Assembly: GCF_003696345.1 (NCBI RefSeq)
Contig: NZ_RFLX01000013.1
Location: 62,001 to 126,000, forward strand
Length of the DNA stretch: 64,000 nt
From: Teichococcus wenyumeiae
Lineage (GTDB): Bacteria; Pseudomonadota; Alphaproteobacteria; Acetobacterales; Acetobacteraceae
Direction of reading: 5' to 3'
Shown: positions 34,715-42,534 of the stretch, piece after piece
Layout: each line of letters begins with the position of its first letter
How positions within the stretch are numbered: the stretch's first letter is position 1
Translations under genes and position numbers: made by a program
Notes under the pieces: generated by a model
Seen by the model: only the letters and a program-made list of their open reading frames with translations
Database searches by the model: none
Told to the model about the DNA's origin: nothing

Positions 34715-36283
34715 TTACTGGGCCGGGCGCACCATCAGGGCGTTGAAGCGCCGCTCCGGGCGCGAGACGACGTTCAGGCCCTGCCGCACCGCGAAGTCCC
34801 AGGTCGGGTGGAAGAGCGGGATGATGGCCTGCTCCTCCATCGCGGCCTCGATGGCCTGGTGCTCCGCCTGGCGGCGCTTTTCGGCATCCATCTCGGTCAG
34901 GGCCGCCGTCACCAGCGCATCCACCCGCGCATTGCTGAAGCGGGTGCGGTTCGCCGCGCCCAGGCCGGCCTGGGCGTCATTGGTGTGGATCACCGCCCGC
35001 AGCCCGTCGCTGGCCTGATTGACGCCATACTGGGCGGAGAAGGCGCTGTATTCCTGCCGCGTCGCCGCCGCGAAGAAAACCTGGCCCGGAACGCCCTCCA
35101 CCGTCACGTTCAGCCCGGCACGGGTCCACATCTGCCCGATGGCCTGGGCGATCTGGCCGTCCTTGGGGTAGCGGTCGTTGGTGGAATGCAGGGTCAGGCG
35201 GAAGCCGTTCGGATAGCCGGCCTCGCGCAGCAGGGCCTTGGCGCGGTCGGGGTCGAAGGCATCGGGCCGCAGGTTGGGGCTGGTGCCCTCGAACTCGCTG
35301 GGCAGGAACTGGCTGGCGGGGGTGGCGGAGCCTTCCATCAGCCGCTCCGTCAGCGCCTCGCGGTTGATCGACAGGGAAAGGGCGCGGCGGACACGCTTGT
35401 CCATCAGCGGATTGCCGCGCAGGGCCGGCTGGCCGGGCGCCGCGCTCACGAAGGGGCTCTGCTCGCGCGCCGCGTCCAGGGCGATGTACTGCACGACGCC
35501 GGCGGTGCCGCTGACGGAGCGGAAGCGGCTGTCGGAGGAGACGCGCTTCTTGTCCGCGGTGGGGACCAGGTCGATTCCGTCCAGCTCGCCTGCCAGCAGC
35601 CCCGCGACGCGGGAAGCGTCGCTCGCGATGGTGCGCAGCTCCACCTGCTCCCAGGGCTCGCGGCCCTGCCAGGAGGCGTCGTTGCGGGAGACGGTCATGG
35701 AGATGCCGTTCTCCCAGCGCAGGAAGCGGTAGGGGCCGGTGCCGTTCACCCGCCCGGCATTGAAATCCATGGTGGAGGCCCCGGCGTCCCGCGCCGGGAT
35801 GATGAAGATCCGCGCGAGGTCGAAGGGCTGCACCGGCGCCGGGGCGCTGGTGATGACGCGGACGGTGTGGTCATCGACCTTCACCACTTCCTTCACCGAG
35901 CGGATGAAGGAGGTGAAGAGCGCCGGACTGTTCGGCACATTCGGCACGCGGGCGAGGGTGGCGACCACGTCATCCGCCGTGAAGGGCGTGCCGTCATGGA
36001 AGCGCACGTCGCGGCGCAGCTTGAACTCCCAGGTGTGGTTGTCGATCAGGCTCCAGGATTCCGCCAGCGCCGGCTCCAGTTCCAGGCGCTCGTTGATCTG
36101 GGTCAGGCCGTCCCAGATCTGCGCATGGGCGGAAGCGGTCGGGAAGCCGTTGAAGAAATGCGGGTCCAGGGTGGTGAGCTGAAGCTTGGTGCCCAGGGTC
36201 AGCTTCTGCGCGGCCACCGGCCCGGCTGTGAGCGCCAGCGCGACGGCCGCGGCCGCTGCGAGCGGCCTTGCGATGCGGATCAT
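34715..36283 (-). CDS. ABC transporter substrate-binding protein, family 5 (orphan)
   Basis: 522 residues. Sec signal peptide MIRIARPLAAAAAVALALTA...AAQ. Family-5 features: TLDPHFFNGFPTASAHAQIWDGL, WEFKLRRDVRFHDGTPFTADDVVA, DKRVRRALSLSINREALTERLM. Binds a peptide, glycoside or similar solute in the periplasm. No permease or ATPase genes accompany it, so it must borrow a transporter. GGGAGAG precedes the ATG. It lies 47 nt downstream of capA-like gene 36331-37647 in the same direction, probably one transcript. Confidence 0.87.
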   Translation of the reverse strand: MIRIARPLAAAAAVALALTAGPVAAQKLTLGTKLQLTTLDPHFFNGFPTASAHAQIWDGLTQINERLELEPALAESWSLIDNHTWEFKLRRDVRFHDGTPFTADDVVATLARVPNVPNSPALFTSFIRSVKEVVKVDDHTVRVITSAPAPVQPFDLARIFIIPARDAGASTMDFNAGRVNGTGPYRFLRWENGISMTVSRNDASWQGREPWEQVELRTIASDASRVAGLLAGELDGIDLVPTADKKRVSSDSRFRSVSGTAGVVQYIALDAAREQSPFVSAAPGQPALRGNPLMDKRVRRALSLSINREALTERLMEGSATPASQFLPSEFEGTSPNLRPDAFDPDRAKALLREAGYPNGFRLTLHSTNDRYPKDGQIAQAIGQMWTRAGLNVTVEGVPGQVFFAAATRQEYSAFSAQYGVNQASDGLRAVIHTNDAQAGLGAANRTRFSNARVDALVTAALTEMDAEKRRQAEHQAIEAAMEEQAIIPLFHPTWDFAVRQGLNVVSRPERRFNALMVRPAQ

Positions 36284-36330
36284 GATTCTCTCCCTATGGA
36301 ATGTCTTTGGGGCCGAGGCCCGCTGGCGTC

Positions 36331-37647
36331 TCAGGCGAGGGCGACGCGGGCCTTGCCCTCGGCGATCTCCATGGTGACTCCGAAGGGCGCGGAGAGCGCG
36401 GCGAAACGGCGCAGGATGCTCTGGGCTTCCTCGCCTTCCGCCAGGCGGGGGCGGCCCCGCAGGTGCCGCGCCTCGCCCAGGCCCAGCGTGACGGGATGGA
36501 TCTCGATGCCGCTCAACCGCCCTTCCGCATAGGTGCAGACCGGCATCACCGTTTCCCAGAAGCGGCGGTCGGAGGGGAAGCCCTTGCGGTCGTCGTCGGT
36601 GCGCTGGCGGTAGACGGCGGCGGGCGTCAGCGCGGGGTCGGCGCGGAAGCGCTCGAAGGAATCCATCGGCAGCCGGGCCACCAGCTCGTTCTGCCCGATG
36701 AAATTGCCGAGGCTGTAGAAGATCGGCTTGCCGCGGTAGATCTCCATGCCGCGCAGCAGGTGCGGGCCGTGGCCCACCACCATGTCGGCGCCCTCGTCGA
36801 TCATCTGCCGCGCGAAGGCGACCAGGAATTCCGCCGGGTCCTCCTTGCTGGCGCCCTGCTCATGCGCATGCACGCTGACCATCACCACATCGGAGACGAG
36901 GCGCGCCTCGCGCACCCAGCGGGCGATGGCATCGAGGTCCTTCGCCTTGGCCTTGGTCCGCAGCGCCACCTCATCGGCGGCGCTGAAGACGAGGTCGCCC
37001 AGCGCCACGGCCTCGGGGTTCTCGAGCGGGAAGCCGAAGCCGAGCTGGATCTTGCTCTGCCGCTGCTTCTCCAGGCCGAGCTGCTCCGCGACTTCCCGCA
37101 AGGCGCCAAGCTGCGCGGGCGTCACCTGGTGCACGGTGTCGAAGCGGAGCGGGTTGAGGCCGGGGCGGCCCTGCATCTCCGCGCTCTGCAGCGCCGCTTC
37201 CTGGCCCTTGGCGAAGGTGGAGGCGCAGGAGAGCATCGCGACGGTGCCATGCGGATGTTCGCGATAGGCCGGCATCCGCGCCTCGCCCAGATGCTGGCCA
37301 ATGCCGGCATAAAGGACGCCGCGCCGGTCCAGTTCCTCTTTGGCCGCCAGCAGGCCGGAGATGCTGTAGTCCAGGCAATGGTTGGTGGCGGCGGCGAAGA
37401 GATCGAAGCCCGCGTCGACCAGTTCGTCGATCACCCAGGGCGGCGCGGCGAAATGCGAGCCGCCGCTCTCCAGCGCCGGGTCGCCGCGATAGCCATTGGG
37501 CAGGCATTCCAGATTGGTGAAGGCCACATCGGCGTCACGCACGATGTCGAAGAGCGGGCGGACCTGCGCATCCGTCAGCGAGCCGAGGCGCCGCATGAGA
37601 ATGCTGTCGCCCGTCAGGGCGATCCGGAGCGGCGGTCTCGGCGTCAT
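36331..37647 (-). CDS. CapA-family metallophosphoesterase-like protein
   Basis: 438 residues. CapA/PgsA family pattern: LRIALTGDSILMRRLGSL at the N-terminus, DADVAFTNLECLPNG, AGFDLFAAATNHCLDYSISGLLAAKEELDRRGVLYAGIG, VVMVSVHAHEQ, and the GADMVVGHGPHLLRGMEIYRGKPIFYSLGNFIGQ block with conserved histidines. The family is named after poly-gamma-glutamate capsule genes, but most bacterial members have unknown roles. No signal peptide is visible. AGGAGAAG upstream of the ATG. Heads a two-gene unit with the orphan binding protein. Confidence 0.85.
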   Translation of the reverse strand: MTPRPPLRIALTGDSILMRRLGSLTDAQVRPLFDIVRDADVAFTNLECLPNGYRGDPALESGGSHFAAPPWVIDELVDAGFDLFAAATNHCLDYSISGLLAAKEELDRRGVLYAGIGQHLGEARMPAYREHPHGTVAMLSCASTFAKGQEAALQSAEMQGRPGLNPLRFDTVHQVTPAQLGALREVAEQLGLEKQRQSKIQLGFGFPLENPEAVALGDLVFSAADEVALRTKAKAKDLDAIARWVREARLVSDVVMVSVHAHEQGASKEDPAEFLVAFARQMIDEGADMVVGHGPHLLRGMEIYRGKPIFYSLGNFIGQNELVARLPMDSFERFRADPALTPAAVYRQRTDDDRKGFPSDRRFWETVMPVCTYAEGRLSGIEIHPVTLGLGEARHLRGRPRLAEGEEAQSILRRFAALSAPFGVTMEIAEGKARVALA

Positions 37648-37934
37648 GAAGCAACTTCTCCTGCATTTCTGGACATCGGCTCGATTGGTGAGCTCGGTGG
37701 TTTCTTACGGGATAAATTCCATCTCAGCCTAGAGGCCTTGAGCTTGGCCTTTGGAATGATTTGGTGCCGTTATGGCCCGTGAAGGATGGAAGGCGCGCGC
37801 CATCGCCAAGCGGCCTTGCGCTCCATGATGGCCGGAGAAATGGAAAAGGCGGAGGGCCAGCGGCGCCTGAAGGCGCGAAACCAGATGCCGGCAGGGTGTC
37901 GTGGCGGCTGTCCTGCGCCCGTGGCACGGCGACT
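37648..37934. other. Gap between the CapA-like and TetR genes
   Basis: 287 nt with no convincing gene on either strand. The part next to capA (about 37670-37790) is less GC-rich than its neighbours and presumably carries the capA promoter. AGGCC, 8 nt, GGCCT (around 37731-37752) is the only inverted repeat noticed. No recognisable remnant of a mobile element. Confidence 0.4.
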
Positions 37935-38537
37935 TCAGCGTCCCGCCGGCTGAGGCCCCCGTGCCGCGTAGCGCAGCCCGTCGATGAGGACATCAGCCGT
38001 CCGCAGCACGTTCCGCCGCCAGTCCGGCGTGTCGTGCATGTAGCACATGCCCACCAGGGCCCGCAGGATCTCCTCGGCGCTGATGTCGCCGCGCATCTCC
38101 CCGGCCGAGACGGCGCGCCGCAGCAGGCGGTCCAGCGCGCCCACCATCTGCTCCAGCATGCAGACCGCCAGTTGCGAGGAACTCTGCGCCACGACGGCCA
38201 GGGCGGCCGACATGCCCTTCTTCACTGCGACGAAGCCGATCATCGCATGCACCCAGCGGCGCACCGCCTCCACCGGTGCCTCGTTGTCCAGCTGCTCTGC
38301 CAGTGCCACCAGCTGCTGCACCTCACGGCGGTAGATCGCCTCGAACAGGGCCTCCCGTGTCGGGAAATGCCGGTAGAGGGTGCCGATGCCGACCTCGGCC
38401 TGCCGGGCCACCGCTTCCAGGCTGGCTTCCGCCTCGCCCTGGTTGAACACCTGGGTCGCGGCTTCCAGCAGGCGCTCGCGGTTCCGCTGCGCATCGGCCC
38501 GCGGCTTGCGGCCGCTCCTCACCAGTTGATCCGCCAT
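37935..38537 (-). CDS. TetR/AcrR-family transcriptional regulator
   Basis: 200 residues from ATG 38537 (GGAGGG upstream). N-terminal helix-turn-helix RERLLEAATQVFNQGEAEASLEAVARQAEVGIGTLYRHFPTREALFEAIY (about 19-68). The C-terminal ligand domain is all-helical, with VGMCYMHDTPDWRRNVLRTADVLIDGLRY at the end. Divergent from the PaoABC-type operon; the palindrome at 38570-38584 sits in a promoter shared by both, so it probably represses the hydroxylase genes and itself until an aldehyde or aromatic ligand appears. Confidence 0.88.
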   Translation of the reverse strand: MADQLVRSGRKPRADAQRNRERLLEAATQVFNQGEAEASLEAVARQAEVGIGTLYRHFPTREALFEAIYRREVQQLVALAEQLDNEAPVEAVRRWVHAMIGFVAVKKGMSAALAVVAQSSSQLAVCMLEQMVGALDRLLRRAVSAGEMRGDISAEEILRALVGMCYMHDTPDWRRNVLRTADVLIDGLRYAARGPQPAGR

Positions 38538-38561
38538 ATCCCTCCGACCGCCCTTTGCCGC

Positions 38562-38590
38562 TTGATAAGCGGAGGGACCCTCCGTATAAA
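38562..38590. promoter_or_regulatory. Divergent promoter with embedded TetR-type operator
   Basis: On the plus strand TTGATA (38562-38567), exactly 17 nt, TATAAA (38585-38590). The perfect palindrome CGGAGGG-A-CCCTCCG (38570-38584) fills the spacer. Read on the minus strand, the same bases give TTTATA, 17 nt, TATCAA, a weaker promoter toward tetR. A repressor bound here would block both directions. Confidence 0.72.
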
Positions 38591-38730
38591 CTCTCACATG
38601 CCGCTGGGTTCCTCGCGAGAGCCCGGCCTGGCCTGCCTTATCTGGTCCGCACTGAAGGGGCCAGCAAGTTCGCACCACACCAGATCCGCTTTCAGACCTG
38701 CCCTGCCACCGCCCTCATCAGGAGCGCCGC

Positions 38731-39228
38731 ATGAGTCTGTCCATCGCCTTGAACGTGAACGGCGTGCCCCGGCAAGTCGAACTGGATGACCCCCGCGTCA
38801 CCCTGCTCGACCTGTTGCGGGAGCGCCTGCACCTGACCGGAACCAAGAAAGGCTGCGACCGTGGCCAGTGCGGCGCCTGCACCGTGCTGCTGGACGGGCG
38901 GCGCATCAATGCCTGCCTGGCCCTGGCGGCCAGCTGCGACGGCGCCGCCGTGCAGACCATCGAGAGCCTGGCCGATGGCCCGGCGCTGCACCCGGTGCAG
39001 GCCGCCTTCATCGCCCATGACGCCTTCCAGTGCGGCTACTGCACGCCGGGGCAGATCATGAGCGCCATCGGCCTGATCCAGGAAGCCCAGGCCGGCGACG
39101 ACCCTGAGCGGGTGCGGGAGGCGATGAGCGGCAATATCTGCCGCTGCGGCGCCTATGCCGGCATCACCGCCGCCGTGCTGGAAGCCCAGGCCCGGCTGGA
39201 AAACGCGCAGCGGGAAGAAGCCGCATGA
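38731..39228 (+). CDS. Molybdenum hydroxylase 2Fe-2S subunit (PaoA/CoxS type)
   Basis: 165 residues. First [2Fe-2S] site CDRGQCGACTVLLDGRRINAC in a ferredoxin-like N-terminal domain, second site CGYCTPGQIMSA...GNICRCGAY in the helical C-terminal domain, exactly the small subunit of xanthine dehydrogenase-family enzymes. Unlike E. coli PaoA there is no twin-arginine leader, so the enzyme should be cytoplasmic. AGGAGCG upstream of the ATG. First of three overlapping genes; its stop overlaps the next start by 4 nt. Confidence 0.92.
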   Translation: MSLSIALNVNGVPRQVELDDPRVTLLDLLRERLHLTGTKKGCDRGQCGACTVLLDGRRINACLALAASCDGAAVQTIESLADGPALHPVQAAFIAHDAFQCGYCTPGQIMSAIGLIQEAQAGDDPERVREAMSGNICRCGAYAGITAAVLEAQARLENAQREEAA

Positions 39229-40283
39229 AGCCCTTTGAATATCTGCGCCCCGGCAGCATCGCCGAGGCCCTGGCCGCTGGCGCCGCGCCGGGGGCCGCCT
39301 ATCTCGCCGGCGGCACCAATCTGCTGGACCTGATGAAGGGCGGCGCCAGCCTGCCGGACCGGCTGGTGGACATCACCCGCCTGCCCGGCCTGGACCGAGT
39401 GGAACCCGCCGCCGATGGCGGGCTGCGCATCGGCGCCCTGGTCCGCAACGCCACCCTGGCGCATGACCCCGGCTTCGCCCGCGCCTATCCCGCCGTGGCG
39501 GAGGCCCTGCTCTCCGGTGCCTCGGCGCAGTTGCGCAATGCGGCCACGGTGGGCGGCAACCTGGTGCAACGCACGCGCTGCGCCTATTTCTACGACCCCA
39601 CCAGCGCCTGCAACAAACGCCGGCCCGGCAGCGGCTGCGATGCCCGGGGGGGCGAGAACCGCCTGCATGCCGTGCTGGGCTGGAGCGAGCATTGCATCGC
39701 CACCCATCCCTCCGATTTCTGCGTCGCCCTGGCGGCGCTGGGCGCGGTGGTCGAGATCGCCGGCCCGGCCGGCCCGCGTGAGGTGTTGCTGGAGGATTTC
39801 CACCGCCTGCCCGGCGATGCGCCCGAGCGCGAGACGGTGCTGGAGCCCGGCGAGCTGGTTACCGCGCTGCGGCTGCCGCCGGATGCGGCGGGCTTCGCCG
39901 CCCATGCCCGCTACATCAAGCTGCGGGAAAGGACCTCCTATGCCTTTGCCGTGGTCTCCGCCGCCGCCGCGCTGCGCCTGGAAGGCGGCGTGATCGCAGA
40001 GGCACGGCTGGCGCTGGGCGCCGTGGCGCTGAAGCCCTGGCGGGCGCATGGTGCGGAGCGGCTGCTGGTGGGCCGGACGCCGGGCCCGGAAGCCTTCCGC
40101 CAAGCCGCTGAACTGGCGCTGGAGGGCGCCACCCCCTCCGGCGACAACGGCTTCAAGATCGAGCTGGCCCGGCGCATCGCCACACGCGCGCTGCTGCTGG
40201 CAGCGGCCGGCACGCCGGAGCGTGTGCCGGCACTGCCCGCCTCCCCCTTCTCCCATCCGGTCGGAGTGCCGCTCCATGCCTGA
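39225..40283 (+). CDS. Molybdenum hydroxylase FAD subunit with extra Fe-S cysteines (PaoB type)
   Basis: 352 residues. FAD-binding elements AAYLAGGTNLLDLMKGG (N-terminal) and RNAATVGGNLVQRTRCAYF. It then contains the cysteine set RCAYFYDPTSACNKRRPGSGCDA ... EHCIATHPSD, the insertion that binds a [4Fe-4S] cluster in PaoB and in 4-hydroxybenzoyl-CoA reductase beta, and which simple CO dehydrogenase/xanthine dehydrogenase FAD subunits lack. Passes electrons from the 2Fe-2S centres to an acceptor. Overlaps the 5' gene by 4 nt and the 3' gene by 8 nt. Confidence 0.9.
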   Translation: MKPFEYLRPGSIAEALAAGAAPGAAYLAGGTNLLDLMKGGASLPDRLVDITRLPGLDRVEPAADGGLRIGALVRNATLAHDPGFARAYPAVAEALLSGASAQLRNAATVGGNLVQRTRCAYFYDPTSACNKRRPGSGCDARGGENRLHAVLGWSEHCIATHPSDFCVALAALGAVVEIAGPAGPREVLLEDFHRLPGDAPERETVLEPGELVTALRLPPDAAGFAAHARYIKLRERTSYAFAVVSAAAALRLEGGVIAEARLALGAVALKPWRAHGAERLLVGRTPGPEAFRQAAELALEGATPSGDNGFKIELARRIATRALLLAAAGTPERVPALPASPFSHPVGVPLHA

Positions 40284-42525
40284 TTCAGCCAATATGGCGC
40301 CCATGCAACGCCGGCACGGCTCCAGCATCGGCCAGCCGCTGACGCGACAGGACGGTTTCCTGAAGGTCACCGGCACGGCGCGCTACGCCGCCGACAACAA
40401 CCCGCCCGGCCTGCTGCATGCCGTGCTGGCCACCAGCCGCGTCGCGCGCGGCCGCGTGGCGGCGCTGGATGTCGCGGCCGCCCTGGCGCATCCCGGCGTG
40501 GTGGAGGTGATGACACCCGCCAACCGCCCGCCGTTGGCCATCGACCCGGATGAACGGACCAGCCCCTTCGCCTTCAAGCTGGATGTGCTGCAGAACGACC
40601 GCATCCGCTATGCCGGCCAGCCCATCGCGGTGGTGATCGCCGAGACGCTGGAAGCCGCGACGGACGGCACCCGCCTGCTCGCGCCGCGCTATGAGACCGA
40701 GGCACCGCAGGTTTCGCTGGAAGATGGGGAGCCCTTCACCCCCCCGGTGGTCGGCCCTGGCTACCCGGCGGAGGAGCAGAAGGGCGATGCCGAGGCGGCG
40801 CTGGCCGCTGCCGCCCGGCATGTCGAGGCCCGCTACGAAACACCGTCCCAGTACCACAACGCCATGGAGCCGCATGGCATCGTCGCCAGCTGGGATGGTG
40901 ACCGGCTGACGCTGGATACGCCGACGCAAGGTCTGGCGATAGCACAGATGCGCGCCGCCGAACTGCTCGGCATTCCGGCCGAGCATATCCATATCCGCAG
41001 CCCCTTCCTGGGCGGCGGCTTCGGTTCCAAGGGCCTGCTGGCGGGGCCGCAGATGCTGGGCATCCTGGCGGCGCGGCTGGTGGGGCGGCCGGTGAAGCTG
41101 GTGCTGCAGCGGCCGCAGATGTACGGCCCGGTCGGCCATCGCGCCGCGACGCGGCAGACACTGCGACTGGGCGTGGATGAGAACGGCGCCCTGCAGGCGA
41201 TCGACCATCATGTGCTGACCCATTCCAGCCGCTTCGACGATTTCTTCGAACCCGCTGCCGGCGTGTCGCACACGCTCTATGCGAGCCCGGCCATCCGCAC
41301 GCGGCACGAGGCGGTGCGGCTGGATGTCGGCACGCCGATGTTCATGCGCGCGCCCGGCGAGGCCAGCGGCAGCATCGCGCTGGAAAGCGCGATCGACGAG
41401 ATGGCCTGGGCCTGCGGCATGGACCCGCTGGCCTTCCGGCTGAAGAACTACGCCGAGGTGGAGCCGATCTCCGGCAAGCCCTTCTCCTCCAAGGCGCTGC
41501 GGGACTGCTACGCGCAGGGGGCGGAGCGCTTCGGCTGGGCCACCCGCCCGCTGGCGCCTCGGCAGATGCGGGACGAGGCTGGCTTCCTGGTCGGCTGGGG
41601 TGTCGGCACCGCCACCTTCCCGGCCCTGATGTTCCAGGCGCAGGCGCGCGCCGTGCTGCGGCAGGATGGCAGCGGCGTGGTGGAAACCGGCGCGCATGAC
41701 ATGGGCCAGGGCGCCTGGACGGCCCTGGCGCAGATTGCCGCCGATGGGCTCGCCCTGCCGCTGGAGCGGGTGGAATTCCATGCCGGCGATTCCCGCCTGC
41801 CGGATGCCGGCATCGCGGGTGGCTCCGGCCATACCGCCACGGCCGGCATGGCCATCCATGGCGCCGGCGCGGATGTTGTCGCGAAGCTGGCGGCGCTGGC
41901 GATGGATGACGAGCGCTCGCCGCTTTTCGGCGCCCATAACGCCGGGGTGGTGGCGCGCGGCGGGCGGCTGCACCGGCGGGACGATGAAAGCCGCAGCGAC
42001 AGCTACGAGGACATCCTGCAGCGCGCCGGCCTGGCCGAGATCGAAGGGCGCGGCAGCAGCGCCTCCGACCCCGCGGCGCAGGCGGCCTATGCCATGCATG
42101 CGCATGGCGCCGTCTTCGCCGAGGTGAAGGTGGACCCGGAACTCGGGCAGGTGCGGGTGACACGGATGGTGGGCGCCTTCGCCGCCGGGACCATCATCAA
42201 TCCGCGCATGGTGCAGAGCCAGTACTACGGCGGGATGATCTGGGGGCTGTCCTTTGCCCTGCTGGAGGGGGCGGCCATGGACCACCGCAGCGGCCGCGTC
42301 ATGAATGGCGACCTCGCCGAATACCACGTGCCGGTGAATGCCGACGTGCCCTCGGTGGAGGCCATCCTGGTCGAGGAGCGCGACCCGCATGTCAATGCGC
42401 TCGGCATCAAGGGCGTGGGGGAGATCGGCATCACCGGCTCCGCCGGGGCCATCGCCAATGCCGTCTGGCATGCCACCGGCAGGCGGGTGCGGCGCTTCCC
42501 GGTGAGCCTCGACCAGTTGTTGTGA
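40276..42525 (+). CDS. Molybdenum hydroxylase molybdopterin-binding subunit (PaoC type)
   Basis: 749 residues from ATG 40276. Substrate/Moco-binding domains of the xanthine dehydrogenase family: TGTARYAADNNPPGLLHAVL, ETPSQYHNAMEPHGIVASW, SPFLGGGFGSKG (Moco contact), MRAPGEASGSIALESAIDEMA, ETGAHDMGQGAWTALAQIAAD, GGSGHTATAGMA. The catalytic Glu is in the C-terminal KGVGEIGITGSAGAI. Oxidises an aldehyde or N-heterocycle using water as oxygen source. No XdhC/PaoD-type maturation gene is adjacent. Its stop is 9 nt from the convergent quiC stop. Confidence 0.92.
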   Translation: MPDSANMAPMQRRHGSSIGQPLTRQDGFLKVTGTARYAADNNPPGLLHAVLATSRVARGRVAALDVAAALAHPGVVEVMTPANRPPLAIDPDERTSPFAFKLDVLQNDRIRYAGQPIAVVIAETLEAATDGTRLLAPRYETEAPQVSLEDGEPFTPPVVGPGYPAEEQKGDAEAALAAAARHVEARYETPSQYHNAMEPHGIVASWDGDRLTLDTPTQGLAIAQMRAAELLGIPAEHIHIRSPFLGGGFGSKGLLAGPQMLGILAARLVGRPVKLVLQRPQMYGPVGHRAATRQTLRLGVDENGALQAIDHHVLTHSSRFDDFFEPAAGVSHTLYASPAIRTRHEAVRLDVGTPMFMRAPGEASGSIALESAIDEMAWACGMDPLAFRLKNYAEVEPISGKPFSSKALRDCYAQGAERFGWATRPLAPRQMRDEAGFLVGWGVGTATFPALMFQAQARAVLRQDGSGVVETGAHDMGQGAWTALAQIAADGLALPLERVEFHAGDSRLPDAGIAGGSGHTATAGMAIHGAGADVVAKLAALAMDDERSPLFGAHNAGVVARGGRLHRRDDESRSDSYEDILQRAGLAEIEGRGSSASDPAAQAAYAMHAHGAVFAEVKVDPELGQVRVTRMVGAFAAGTIINPRMVQSQYYGGMIWGLSFALLEGAAMDHRSGRVMNGDLAEYHVPVNADVPSVEAILVEERDPHVNALGIKGVGEIGITGSAGAIANAVWHATGRRVRRFPVSLDQLL

Positions 42526-42534
42526 CGGCGGCGC

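Noticed and set aside
37660-37782. Open reading segment that looked less random than its surroundings (possible gene remnant)
   Set aside because: It is only the tail of a frame running antisense to capA, has no start of its own and matches no family that I recognise.
40285-42471. 728-codon minus-strand open frame opposite the molybdopterin subunit
   Set aside because: Shadow frame; the plus strand encodes a full set of molybdenum hydroxylase motifs.
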